Part shown: positions 8,178-16,768 of the stretch, in pieces
Position numbering within the stretch: the first letter of the stretch is position 1
Layout of the letters: the number at the start of each line of letters is the position of its first letter
NCBI GenBank assembly: GCA_026390435.1
Contig: JAPLFY010000041.1
Coordinates: 1-64,000, forward strand
DNA: 64,000 nucleotides
Origin: Pseudomonadota bacterium
Lineage (GTDB): Bacteria > Bdellovibrionota_B > Oligoflexia > Oligoflexales > CAIYRB01
Reading direction: 5' to 3'
Notes under the pieces: model-generated
The model's input: the letters and a program-made list of their open reading frames with translations, nothing else
Told to the model about the DNA's origin: nothing
Databases searched by the model: none
Position numbers and translations under genes: made by a program

Positions 8178-8235
8178 AAGTAATTCTAAAGGTCGGAACA
8201 CAGTCGCATCGATCAGGAACATACGTTGCTGAGCG

Positions 8236-8940
8236 TTAGAACCGCACTCGCAGACCGATGTCCGCCGCCGGCAAGTTAGCCAGCATTTGACGGCCTACTA
8301 GCCGTGAGGTGCCATTGCGCGTCACCGAACCGACGTCAAACTGCAACTGCGTCCAGCTTAAACCCGCCGTGAAATCGAACTTACCTGCGATTGGTGCCAC
8401 CAGCTCCCAACCAAGCATCCAGGCTAGACCGCTGAGCCTGTCCGACTTCTCTTTGCCGGTACCGTTATTTGGTTCGATGCCAAAAGTAGCAAATGCGGGT
8501 CCGACGCCGGCCTTTAGAACACCAAACATATCGCCGCCTAAACTATAACCGTGGCCGAATTTCGCCATCCCGCCGTAAAGACCACTCAGATCAACCTTGC
8601 CCCCGAGAGTATTACTACCGGGCAGTCGGTACGTCACACTGCCAGCGAAAAGTTCTGCACTAACCTCGATACGAGACCAGCTACCGGAGCTTGCTTGGAA
8701 TCCAGGCTCCACAGTTGTTAAGAAGGCGACTCCGGGCGTGGCCCCCGCATCAGTCGTCCGGCCCTGCCCAACTTTAGCACCCACACCGATAAAGAGACCG
8801 CCGTCATTAGTCGGCTTACTCGAAACTCCGGTGACCTGTACTTCGTCTGGAGTAAACATGTCGCCAGCCGCTAAAACTACCGGTGATACTAGGAAACTAG
8901 CCGCTATGATTAGGGACTTAGAAAAACGCAGAGACTTCAT
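8236..8940 (-). CDS. Outer-membrane beta-barrel protein
   Basis: 234 residues with a typical signal peptide ([21 protein letters not shown], cleavage near residue 25). Gly-rich amphipathic strands follow ([31 protein letters not shown]), and the chain ends in ADIGLRVRF with a C-terminal Phe, the usual BAM signal. ATG at 8938-8940 is preceded by GAGGTGG. It resembles the barrel protein at 6100-6747 in type, not obviously in sequence. Role unknown (channel, adhesin or structural). Confidence 0.7.
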   Translation of the reverse strand: MKSLRFSKSLIIAASFLVSPVVLAAGDMFTPDEVQVTGVSSKPTNDGGLFIGVGAKVGQGRTTDAGATPGVAFLTTVEPGFQASSGSWSRIEVSAELFAGSVTYRLPGSNTLGGKVDLSGLYGGMAKFGHGYSLGGDMFGVLKAGVGPAFATFGIEPNNGTGKEKSDRLSGLAWMLGWELVAPIAGKFDFTAGLSWTQLQFDVGSVTRNGTSRLVGRQMLANLPAADIGLRVRF

Positions 8941-9097
8941 TTCGCCACCTCATTGAAAACAGTCCACATCAGATGTCGTGAAAGTTTGCCACTAGGCCTA
9001 CCAAGGGGATAGGAAAATCTTCGGTACCATAAATCGCCCTTGCTTTTGCCGCTGTATTCTCTTAGGTTCCCGAGTTCATAGAGCTTCGGGAGATGCC

Positions 9098-9262
9098 ATG
9101 GGTTCACCTACAAAAAAACACAAGACACGCCGCGTGGCCAAGTTGGCAAAACAAGGCAACAAACGCAAAAATCAAATCCGTCTGCACGGAACTACAGCCC
9201 CAAACTTGCCGCTGAATAAGCCAAACGCTAACGAGCTGAAGCAATCGGCAGCTAAAGCCTAA
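9098..9262 (+). CDS. Small, highly basic protein (54 aa)
   Basis: The ATG at 9098 is preceded by CGGGAG with seven-base spacing, an excellent ribosome-binding site. The 54-residue product starts MGSPTKKHKTRRVAKLAK, continues with a basic segment (GNKRKNQIRLHG) and has a less charged tail (PLNKPNANELKQSAAKA). A basic head and Asn/Pro-rich tail recall ribosome-associated small proteins, but there is no zinc motif as in L32/L33/L36 and I cannot name a family. It lies upstream of and in the same direction as the coaBC-like gene, with a 69-base gap. Confidence 0.65.
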   Translation: MGSPTKKHKTRRVAKLAKQGNKRKNQIRLHGTTAPNLPLNKPNANELKQSAAKA

Positions 9263-9331
9263 TTGGTTGACTGCAAAGGCAGGTCCTCGCTACTGTGAGT
9301 CCTTCACTTGCAGCACGACGCAGGATCGCCG

Positions 9332-10585
9332 ATGACGACCGTATCGCCAATGAAGACCGTGGGCACGGCCTATAGCAGCGACCTCATGGTCGAACGTAGG
9401 TCTGATGCCCTAGTTGATCGGAACCTGGACGTTATAGTCTCGGGCTCCATTAGCGCAGTAGAATCGGTCCGCTTTATACGCTGCCTCAGACGACTGGGCG
9501 CAAACGTAACTCCCTGGCTTACCAGCGGCGGAGCCCAGTTTGTGACCCCCATGGCTCTCGCGTGGGCCGCTGGTCGCGACGTACGACGAGAGTTTAGCGG
9601 GGATGCTTCTCATATCGCTCTTGGCGATGCCTGTCTTGTTGCCCCAGCCTCAGCCAATCTGCTGGGCAAATGCGCCAATGGCTTAACGGACACACCCGCG
9701 ACAGCGTTAGTGGCATCTTATCTCGGCAGCGGCAAACCAGTGCTCATGTTACCAAACATGCACGACAGTTTAGTCCAAGCGCCAGCAGTCAGTAAAAACA
9801 TCCAAACTCTCATGGACATGGGAGTGCATCGCCTAGCTTCCCGCCGGGAAGAGGGTAAGCAAAAGTTCCCCGATCCTGAGATTTTAGCTGATGAGGCGGC
9901 GCATCTGCTGAACCGTAGCCGTGCGAATCGAGCCTCTGCACTCATCACACTAGGCACAACCAGAGGCTACATCGACGATGTCCGCTACCTCTCAAACTAT
10001 TCAACCGGTACCCTCGGATCATTAATTGCCGAAGAACTTTTTCGCTTAGGTATACATACCCATATTGTGGCAGGCCCCTGTCCACGCCAACCGCGAGTGT
10101 ATGGTTCTTTGGCATCAGTCTTCACCAATGAGGACATGGCAGAAAAAGCTACTGACGCTCTCAAAGCCGGGGCTGTGGCAGCTGTACTTGCAGCATCAGT
10201 CCTAGATTTCAAGCCGGACCACAAGCAAAGCGGCAAGATCAGTAGCAGCTCGACAGAGCACATGACGGTCAACTTAGTCCGCACCCCTAAGATCATCGCC
10301 GGAATTCATCCAAGCTCTGGTATCAAGGTTGGTTTTAAACTGGAAACAGGCTTAACCGAACAAAGAGCCAAGGAACTGGCTAGTGAATATATTGCCAAGT
10401 ATGGCCTTAGTCTCATGGTGCTCAATGATTTGGCGCACGTCGATGCTGAAAGACATACAGCCCTGTTAGCAACAGCAGCTAGCAACAAGCAAGAAATTTG
10501 TCTGGTCGAGCTATCCGGCAAGCGGCAAGTCGCACACGCAATAGCCCATCACGTCGCACACGGGATCCATGCAGCTGGAGATTGA
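9332..10585 (+). CDS. CoaBC-like protein (phosphopantothenate-cysteine ligase with degenerate decarboxylase half)
   Basis: 417 residues from the ATG at 9332; an in-frame TTG exists at 9308. Residues about 30-195 are a flavoprotein (CoaC/HFCD) domain with active-site-like His94 (SHIAL) and an APASANLLGKCANG segment. The PAMN motif that holds the catalytic Asn reads PNMH (141-144), and the Cys loop usually found near residue 158 is replaced by a Cys-free EEGKQKFPDPE segment. Residues about 200-410 are the CoaB ligase: ITLGTTRGYIDDVRYLSNYSTG, a conserved Lys in SGKIS, and GFKLET. Ligase function in CoA synthesis is likely; decarboxylation is doubtful. Confidence 0.8.
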   Translation: MTTVSPMKTVGTAYSSDLMVERRSDALVDRNLDVIVSGSISAVESVRFIRCLRRLGANVTPWLTSGGAQFVTPMALAWAAGRDVRREFSGDASHIALGDACLVAPASANLLGKCANGLTDTPATALVASYLGSGKPVLMLPNMHDSLVQAPAVSKNIQTLMDMGVHRLASRREEGKQKFPDPEILADEAAHLLNRSRANRASALITLGTTRGYIDDVRYLSNYSTGTLGSLIAEELFRLGIHTHIVAGPCPRQPRVYGSLASVFTNEDMAEKATDALKAGAVAAVLAASVLDFKPDHKQSGKISSSSTEHMTVNLVRTPKIIAGIHPSSGIKVGFKLETGLTEQRAKELASEYIAKYGLSLMVLNDLAHVDAERHTALLATAASNKQEICLVELSGKRQVAHAIAHHVAHGIHAAGD

Positions 10586-10591
10586 GCAACT

Positions 10592-11326
10592 ATGAAGGTG
10601 CTAAAAGGCCTCTATTTCTGGACCATGACTACTGTGGTTACGCTTGTGCTTTTTTCCCTGATAACTTTGTTGCATGCCTGGGAAAGCATCCGCGGCAAGG
10701 AAAAAGACGGCCGCTCGGTGCATGGGGTCGCCTCTTTGTGGGGGAAAATCATCATTCGGCTCATGCCGGGCTGGACCTGCGAGATTGAGGGTAAGGAAAA
10801 CCTCCCTCAGGATCATCAGCCCATGGTGATCATTGCCAATCATGAAAGCATGTCGGATATCTGGGGAATCTACTACCTTGGGATTCAATTCCGCTGGCTA
10901 AGCAAGGACGCTGTGTTTCGCATTCCTGCGATAGGACAAGCCATGCGATGGGCGAACTACGTCGCCGTTGATCGCAGCAACCGGCAGAGTGGCGTAGCCG
11001 CCCTCGCTGAAAGCGCCAAGAGACTTCAGCAGGGCGTGTCGATGTTCTTTTTTCCGGAGGGCACAAGATCGCTCGATGGTACGATCAAAGCTTTCAAAAT
11101 TGGGGCTTTTCGTTTGGCCTACACCGAGAAGGTGCCAGTACTACCCGTGGCTATTCATGGTGCTGGCGCAATGCTACCAAAACATTCCTGGGTACCAGGA
11201 AGGGCGAAAATTCAAATCAAAGTACTTCCAGCCTTGCCAGCTCCCGCAGAACACGAAGATATCGAAGTATATGCCGAGCGAGCAAGACAACTAATCATTG
11301 CAGCTCACAAGACTCTGGTTAATTAG
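10592..11326 (+). CDS. plsC: 1-acyl-sn-glycerol-3-phosphate acyltransferase
   Basis: 244 residues. Transfers a fatty acyl chain to lysophosphatidate in phospholipid synthesis at the inner membrane. An N-terminal membrane helix (about 10-30) precedes the catalytic NHESMSD motif (H84-x4-D89) and the glycerol-phosphate-binding FPEGTRS motif (154-160). The length is typical of PlsC. It starts six bases after the CoaBC-like stop and is probably co-transcribed with it. The 3' neighbour is convergent. Confidence 0.92.
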   Translation: MKVLKGLYFWTMTTVVTLVLFSLITLLHAWESIRGKEKDGRSVHGVASLWGKIIIRLMPGWTCEIEGKENLPQDHQPMVIIANHESMSDIWGIYYLGIQFRWLSKDAVFRIPAIGQAMRWANYVAVDRSNRQSGVAALAESAKRLQQGVSMFFFPEGTRSLDGTIKAFKIGAFRLAYTEKVPVLPVAIHGAGAMLPKHSWVPGRAKIQIKVLPALPAPAEHEDIEVYAERARQLIIAAHKTLVN

Positions 11327-11360
11327 TGCCTGACGCTAAGAATCGCACAGGCGCCAGCCT

Positions 11361-12524
11361 CTAGTTCACTAGGTAGACAACGATATTTTTCAAAAGCTGG
11401 ATGGTATCATCACTTAAATTACTCCATCCCGCATAGTATCGCGGCAAGTTCGCCTCTAAAACAACCTTGCGAGCAAGCACCGTCCCCACAGAAATACTGG
11501 CCTGATTTAGATTGTCCGTAGCCAGTACTGAGAAAGCTGGAAGTGCTGCAATTTTGTCACCGTGTGCGGGCGTCCCGCCGACCATCAACTGATCGGCGAC
11601 CGTCTTTACGCCATTTGCAAATATCGGATGGGCACTGTTGAACTGAGTGTCGCTTAAGCTCGAGATCAAGCTCACACCTCGCATAGGGTTCAAAATATTG
11701 CCTTGCGGCTGTATGGTAGAAAATACGGTTCCTAAGTTTAATTGCTGCGTTAAAATATTCGCATGCGAAATTGATCCGAAGCCTACCCCAATAAACAAAC
11801 TAGCCTTGCTGACATTTATTTTGTTCAGAATTTGAGCAAAAAATGGATCCGTGATTGGTACGTCAGCACTATCTGAACTAGACCCAGATAGCAGCCAAAT
11901 CTGGGTGTATGAGGTCCAAGTTGGATCAGCAAACGCCTTTGAAAAAAATGGGCTGCCCGTCGTAATCGAGGTGGCCGGGGAAACCAGCTCGGTATTAATG
12001 ACATTGCTGCGTTCGCTGCCTTGCACAGCGGTTGTGGCTGACCGCACAAAGTGATGATACTCCATTGCGACGGTGCCCTTGCAGTCAAGCGAAAGCCCGT
12101 TCACTATGCGATCTACAAAGTCACCGCCATCACCGGACCACCAACCAGATTTAAAATCGAGCACTAAGATCTTGGCATTTTTCTGCGGACAAACTGGAAT
12201 TGGCCTCGGCACCACCGGAGTCGTCGGAACCGACGGAGGCACCGGAGTCGTCGGAACCGACGGAGGGACATCAGTTACCGCTGGCGCGCGGACTGGAGCG
12301 TCAGATGCTGTTGAAGTAGCGACTGGGACAGGTAGTGTGACTGCGGGTGCAGGCACCGCTTGAGTTGGCGAGCTGACCGCTGTGGCATCTGCTGCTTTAC
12401 CATCCGGCGCAGCCGTCGGTAAGGTGGTGGATTCTGGTAAATTGTTTTTTGCGCTGAAGTTACCATCGCTGCCGCATGCCAGCGTCGTTAGCGCAATGAT
12501 CACGCTTAGAATTGCTCTGAACAT
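11361..12524 (-). CDS. Lipoprotein-like exported protein with Pro/Thr repeat linker
   Basis: 387 residues. Signal segment MFRAILSVIIALTTLAC suggests lipidation at Cys17, though the lipobox is not perfect. Residues about 25-110 are a low-complexity Ala/Pro/Thr/Val linker containing two copies of VPPSVPTTP. The globular C-terminal domain (about 115-387) starts AKILVLDFKSGWW and ends ANLPRYYAGWSNLSDDTIQLLKNI, with alternating beta/alpha segments. The pattern hints at a flavodoxin-like or class I glutamine-amidotransferase-like fold; that is inference only. Convergent with plsC. Confidence 0.6.
   Translation of the reverse strand: MFRAILSVIIALTTLACGSDGNFSAKNNLPESTTLPTAAPDGKAADATAVSSPTQAVPAPAVTLPVPVATSTASDAPVRAPAVTDVPPSVPTTPVPPSVPTTPVVPRPIPVCPQKNAKILVLDFKSGWWSGDGGDFVDRIVNGLSLDCKGTVAMEYHHFVRSATTAVQGSERSNVINTELVSPATSITTGSPFFSKAFADPTWTSYTQIWLLSGSSSDSADVPITDPFFAQILNKINVSKASLFIGVGFGSISHANILTQQLNLGTVFSTIQPQGNILNPMRGVSLISSLSDTQFNSAHPIFANGVKTVADQLMVGGTPAHGDKIAALPAFSVLATDNLNQASISVGTVLARKVVLEANLPRYYAGWSNLSDDTIQLLKNIVVYLVN
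12214..12267. repeat. 27-bp direct tandem repeat, two copies
   Basis: Two adjacent 27-base units beginning ACCGGAGTCGTCGG differ only at their last base. They lie in frame within the Pro-rich linker of the lipoprotein gene, so copy-number change adds or removes nine residues (VPPSVPTTP) without breaking the frame. Confidence 0.9.
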
Positions 12525-12818
12525 GATACGTCCCCCTCTATTGGCGCATCACCGCCGACACTCGCCATAAAGGGTTTCGACACAATTTAATAAATCTTAA
12601 AGTTATGATCAAAAAAGCAAAGGTAACAGAAAGTTATCAACTTGCTTTGAAAATCGCAATAAGAAGGCGCCCCGAACTTAATGGGATTTGAAATCGCAAG
12701 ATATTGATTTTAAACAACAATTAACCAGAGCGCGCGGACTAGCGAAATCGCTGCTTTTTTCGTCCACAGCTGCCATGTTACTTTTTCAGGGAAAAGTACA
12801 ATTTGAAAGGCTACACCC
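12525..12818. other. A/T-rich intergenic region between divergent genes
   Basis: 294 bases separate the start of the lipoprotein gene (minus) from the start of the CcmI-like gene (plus). It is richer in A/T than its neighbours and must hold promoters for both. I see no convincing -35/-10 pair, no small coding frame and no RNA-like fold. A weak direct repeat of AAATCGCAA occurs near the middle. Confidence 0.5.
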
Positions 12819-13247
12819 ATGCGCATCTTCCGGAGTCTCACTGTCATGGCCAGCATTTGCTTGGCACCGCTAGCTGCCGCCGAAGGCACGAAAAAATTTG
12901 CTGACATCGAAGTAAGCCTCGATGACTCAGCACTACTTAAAAAAAATACGGGAATTCGGACTCTATATGTGACAATTTATGACGCATCAAGCAGCATGCC
13001 GATGCCTTATGGTGCTGTGAAAGTAGACCTGGATAAAGATGCCAAAGGCACCTTTTACAAAGCCGAACTCAGCAGCGAGAATGTCACTGTGATGAGCGGC
13101 GGCGAGATACCAAAAAAGCTGCGCATTAAGGCTCGTCTCGACAAAGACGGTTCCGCCGGACGCGACGAGGCCGGCGACCTTGTGGGAATCGCCGACCAAG
13201 TTGCTGCGGGCTCAAAAGTAAAAATCGTCATTAACAAAGCGATTTAA
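12819..13247 (+). CDS. Exported protein resembling the CcmI/CycH C-terminal domain
   Basis: 142 residues: a signal peptide (RSLTVMASICLAPLAAAEG, cleavage near residue 22), then one beta domain. The order of elements matches the periplasmic C-terminal domain of the cytochrome c maturation protein CcmI: VSLDDS, TLYVTIYDASS-MPMPYGAVKV, a hydrophobic strand, LRIKARLDKDGSA, AGDLVGIADQVAAGSKVKIVI. CcmI proteins normally also have two membrane helices and TPRs, absent here, and no cytochrome maturation genes are nearby. The resemblance is by eye only; a role as apocytochrome or ligand binder is speculative. Confidence 0.55.
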   Translation: MRIFRSLTVMASICLAPLAAAEGTKKFADIEVSLDDSALLKKNTGIRTLYVTIYDASSSMPMPYGAVKVDLDKDAKGTFYKAELSSENVTVMSGGEIPKKLRIKARLDKDGSAGRDEAGDLVGIADQVAAGSKVKIVINKAI

Positions 13248-13264
13248 TTACTTAAGGCTAAATC

Positions 13265-14629
13265 TTAGCGCTTCAGATTGATGACCTCTTCGTACATGGT
13301 ATCTGTCGTGGTAATCGATCTGGAGTTCGCTTGGAATCCACGCTGAGTCATAATCATATTGACGAATTCAGCGGCCAAGTCGACGTTGGATTCTTCAAGG
13401 GACGATGCATAGATAGAGCCGCGCGCTGCTGTTTGGGCCATGCCAACTTTTGGTGGTCCCGACTCAATCGTCGAATAAAATTGATTATGCCCCGCCTTTA
13501 ATAAACCATCCTGATTCTCAAATGTGGCTAGAACCACAGCTCCTAGAGGTCGAGTTAACCCGTTGGTGAAAATCCCGCGAATCGTCCCGTCGACTTCAAT
13601 TCGCAAAGACTTAATATTTCCGGATTCATAACCATTCTGCTGGTGAAAGTTGGTATTACTTTTCGCTGCGATCGATGTACTGGCGCCAACGCCGTTTCCA
13701 CCCTCAGCAATACTCTTGCCGAAATCGAAGTCAATTTTCTGGCCCTGTGTCACACCGCCAGCAAAGTTAACTTCCGTCATTTCTACTTTATTTTCGAGAA
13801 GCACGCCTTTGGGATCGAATTTTAAAACCCCTTTGCCGATCTCTTTTAACTTAGCATCGCCAGCATCTGAGACCTCAGATCCATCGACTGTGGCATGCCA
13901 CTCCCAGGTAATCCCCTCGGCATCGTCCATTCGCTTAAAAAAGGTCGTCACTTGGTGTGAGCCACCCTGACTGTCAAAAACAGTAATGTTACTGTTGTAA
14001 TTCGACATCAACTCAGGCTTGCTTATATCGAAGGCCTCAGGTGAAATCCGTGAACGCGAGTCTAGGTTGATCCCCATGAGCAAATGTGACGTGGGAGCTG
14101 GAGGGATTGAGTTCGTGTCCAGGTGAATGTCCTGCACTCGCGTCGACATCGCACCATACTCATTGGTTAGGTATCCTTGAACACGTCCGCCACTGGTGTC
14201 AGCAAGGTAACCGTCTTTATCAATTAAGAAGGCACCACTGCGGGTAAAAAACTGCCCCGCTGACTCCTGTACGCCGGCCTTCGTCTCCAGACGATTATTT
14301 GCGATCGTCCCGACATCACCGTTAGCACGAGGATGGCTCACCATAAAAAAGCCACTACCTTGAATGGCTAAGTCGGTAAGGTTATCCGTCACCGCCAAGC
14401 CACCCTGCGAATGCATCGTGCGCACACTGGTTAGTCGAGCACCACGACCGATGGCACTTGAGGTCGTGCCAGTCGACATGTCACCGGACAGGATGTCCGA
14501 AAACTCAGCACGGTCCTTTTTGAAGCCTTTGCCGTTAGCGTTCGCAATGTTGTTTGCGATCACCGCCATGCCATCGGAGTTAGCAGATAGTCCAGTGATA
14601 CCACTGTACAGCGATTGGCTGATTGCCAT
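13265..14629 (-). CDS. flgE: Flagellar hook protein FlgE
   Basis: 454 residues. The N-terminus SLYSGITGLSANSDGMAVIA followed by NNIANANGKGFKK is the rod/hook signature. Soon after comes the DLAIQGSGFFMV segment shared by FlgE/F/G. The C-terminus SNVDLAAEFVNMIMTQRGFQ followed by ANSRSITTTDTMYEEVINL is the FlgE-type coiled-coil end. Length and the variable central domain fit a hook protein rather than FlgF/FlgG. It lies at the 3' end of the leftward flagellar cluster, separated from fliS by a hairpin, so it may have its own promoter in the 189-base gap. Confidence 0.9.
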   Translation of the reverse strand: MAISQSLYSGITGLSANSDGMAVIANNIANANGKGFKKDRAEFSDILSGDMSTGTTSSAIGRGARLTSVRTMHSQGGLAVTDNLTDLAIQGSGFFMVSHPRANGDVGTIANNRLETKAGVQESAGQFFTRSGAFLIDKDGYLADTSGGRVQGYLTNEYGAMSTRVQDIHLDTNSIPPAPTSHLLMGINLDSRSRISPEAFDISKPELMSNYNSNITVFDSQGGSHQVTTFFKRMDDAEGITWEWHATVDGSEVSDAGDAKLKEIGKGVLKFDPKGVLLENKVEMTEVNFAGGVTQGQKIDFDFGKSIAEGGNGVGASTSIAAKSNTNFHQQNGYESGNIKSLRIEVDGTIRGIFTNGLTRPLGAVVLATFENQDGLLKAGHNQFYSTIESGPPKVGMAQTAARGSIYASSLEESNVDLAAEFVNMIMTQRGFQANSRSITTTDTMYEEVINLKR

Positions 14630-14776
14630 GCGGTTACTCTCCCCTGTAGCTAAGGTAAAACAATAGTTACCAAAGAAAAACGCTACAGATACAGACTAGC
14701 ACGGGGTTCAGACGATGGAAGATTGTTGTGAAAACACATTAATTGATCGACATAGGCTGAAACAGAGGGGGCTCGG

Positions 14777-14806
14777 CGTGGTCTTGCGCCGAAGCGCAAA
14801 ACCACG
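14777..14806 (-). terminator. Strong hairpin downstream of fliS
   Basis: Two 13-base arms (14777-14789 and 14794-14806; one G-T pair) enclose a 4-base loop, 13 bases after the fliS stop. There is no U-run on the minus strand, so it may be a Rho-assisted terminator, a processing or stability stem, or a separator between fliS and flgE expression. Confidence 0.5.
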
Positions 14807-14818
14807 AAATGATTACTT

Positions 14819-15331
14819 TTAAGCGGTAAATTTCAATGCTGTCTGAGCTTTACCTTCAGCTTTAGTCGCCTGTGCCGGCGTTGCGCCGCCACCCTGCGTT
14901 TGCTGTTCCAGAAAGACTTTGTATTCTTTTGGCTGCAGTTTTGCTGAGGGTATTCCGTCTGCCCGCGGATTTTCGACGATATCTTTCCAAGCTTCGTAGA
15001 GCGTGAAAAGAAGTTTTTCAACTGATTCGAGGCATGCCACATCGTTCTTAATGTTGCCCTCGATAAGTTTATCAATCATGAACACGTAGAGATTCTCTAA
15101 GTCAATTGCAAGCTGGCCACCTGCTTTGAAATCAAGCGTAGCCATCAGCTCTGACAAAATTGCAGTAGCCTTGCTGATGTACTTGCCCTTTTCTGCGACC
15201 TTTTTTTGATTCATTGCCACGATGGCGTGCTTAACGAAGCGAATAGCTCCCTCATACAGCATGAGGAGGACCTTCTCGCGGCTCGCGGTAGTCACTTGTG
15301 TTTTTTGGTACTGACTATATGGATTACTCAT
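14819..15331 (-). CDS. fliS: Flagellin export chaperone FliS
   Basis: 170 residues. FliS binds the C-terminus of flagellin in the cytoplasm and keeps it unfolded for export. The N-terminal NPYSQYQKTQVTTASREKVL and LMLYEGAIRFVKHA helix are family hallmarks, followed by LSELMATLDFKAGGQLAIDL. The C-terminal 45 residues (after VEKLLFTLYEAWKDI) are an extra Gln/Ala/Lys-rich tail beyond the usual ~130 residues. The gene follows fliD after 12 bases, so the two form an operon. Confidence 0.93.
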   Translation of the reverse strand: MSNPYSQYQKTQVTTASREKVLLMLYEGAIRFVKHAIVAMNQKKVAEKGKYISKATAILSELMATLDFKAGGQLAIDLENLYVFMIDKLIEGNIKNDVACLESVEKLLFTLYEAWKDIVENPRADGIPSAKLQPKEYKVFLEQQTQGGGATPAQATKAEGKAQTALKFTA

Positions 15332-15343
15332 AAATTCCCCTTA

Positions 15344-16690
15344 TCAGCCCCCTCCCTGGGACTGACCGCTACCCAGCCTTTGCGCCAGAAATTGACCTTG
15401 AGCTTGGAGATTATTCATTTGGCTTTCGAGTGACGAGAATCGCCGTTTGATCGCCTCTTCCTTCTCTCCCAACTGCCTCTCCTTGTTCGCGATTGCCTTG
15501 TCTTGGGTCTCAATGATGGTATCGAGTCCCCGCATCTTACTTCGCAGAACCCCGGAGCCCGGATCCCGGAGCTCTTTAATTTTCTGCGTGATGCGCTCTG
15601 CGACACCGTCACCAAACTTAGAACGAATAAACAAATTCGCGACACTGTCATAATTGTCGGTCAATGCGGCACGAACTTTAGACTCATCCATATTTAATTC
15701 GCCGGTCTTTGGGTTGGTGCTTATCCCAATATCAGATAGATTCTGAAATTTTCCGGGAGGTGCGCCGCCAGGAAACATGCCAGTTTGAAGGCTGCGCATG
15801 ACCTGCCTAACCGATGCATCACCAGCTAGTGGCCCAGGCTGCTCTTGCTTAGGATCTTTGGACTGTTCGTTGGAAAACTTCACAATTTCGTTATATTTCT
15901 CGACGAAACCTTTAATCCCGCCAACCGTCGCATCCAAATCATTCACAACACTCACCTGAACTCGTGTACCAGGCTCCGCGCGTTTGACATGGAACGAAAC
16001 GTTCTCGAGCAATTCGTTCAGATTATTTTCATCTGCGGTAACAGGAACGTCCTCAAATAGAACGTCCAAGTTTCGGCCCGTCACCTGGTTCTTAAACTCG
16101 AGAAAAGTGGTGTCCTCGTCGATGTGAACCGTAGCCTCTTTACCTGATTTTTCGCTGACGACTAGCAGCCGATACGGTTCTGGCTTAAATCCAGTATTGA
16201 TTACCATCGCCCGGACACCGGATTCAGAGTCGTTGATTTGCTGAGCCACCTTCTCTAGCGTCGACCCTGGCTCAATCACCACGTCGACGGGCTCTTTGTC
16301 TTCTCGCTCAATAGATAGGTAGCCAAAGCCAACTTCAGTTTTATCTTTATCTGGAAATCCAAACGCTAGTTTTTTATCAGTTCTGGCCATCCCACGAACT
16401 TCAAATTCATAACTACCTAGTGCGGCTGGACCCTTAATAACGCCTTCAATAATGTCAGGATGAGATGATTCCACCTTCAAATGGTAGAAATCGGTCTTTC
16501 CTCTGATCCCCGAGGCAGCCTTATCAAGGTCCGCGATCATCTTTTGAAGTTTGTCGACTTCCTTCTTCTCTGCGACCACCTTCTCTTTGCGCTGCTTGGC
16601 CTGCTGAATTGGGATTTTTTCAACCTCAATCAGTTTATCGACAGTTTTGTCGAAACCAAAGCTGGATACACCACGCATTCCCATAGCCAT
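15344..16690 (-). CDS. fliD: Flagellar filament cap protein FliD
   Basis: 448 residues. FliD forms the cap at the filament tip that folds arriving flagellin. The N-terminal coiled coil (FDKTVDKLIEVEKIPIQQAK), the central domains (YEFEVRGMARTDKKLAFG) and the C-terminal pattern (LSDIGISTNPKTGELNMDES) are family features. The long C-terminal coiled coil (DTIIETQDKAIANKERQLGE, then RRFSSLESQMNNLQAQGQFL) matches the leg domain. The start has GAGG five bases upstream. It heads the fliD-fliS pair. Confidence 0.92.
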   Translation of the reverse strand: MAMGMRGVSSFGFDKTVDKLIEVEKIPIQQAKQRKEKVVAEKKEVDKLQKMIADLDKAASGIRGKTDFYHLKVESSHPDIIEGVIKGPAALGSYEFEVRGMARTDKKLAFGFPDKDKTEVGFGYLSIEREDKEPVDVVIEPGSTLEKVAQQINDSESGVRAMVINTGFKPEPYRLLVVSEKSGKEATVHIDEDTTFLEFKNQVTGRNLDVLFEDVPVTADENNLNELLENVSFHVKRAEPGTRVQVSVVNDLDATVGGIKGFVEKYNEIVKFSNEQSKDPKQEQPGPLAGDASVRQVMRSLQTGMFPGGAPPGKFQNLSDIGISTNPKTGELNMDESKVRAALTDNYDSVANLFIRSKFGDGVAERITQKIKELRDPGSGVLRSKMRGLDTIIETQDKAIANKERQLGEKEEAIKRRFSSLESQMNNLQAQGQFLAQRLGSGQSQGGG

Positions 16691-16768
16691 TCAACCTCAA
16701 AATTGCGGGACCAATGTTACAATGGGGCGAATTGCCTAATAGAGATTCATGATGAGAGAGCACTGACA

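Noticed and set aside
16481-16768. Upstream extension of the acetyltransferase frame
   Set aside because: It overlaps fliD on the other strand and lacks GNAT features; the ATG at 16769 fits the domain start.
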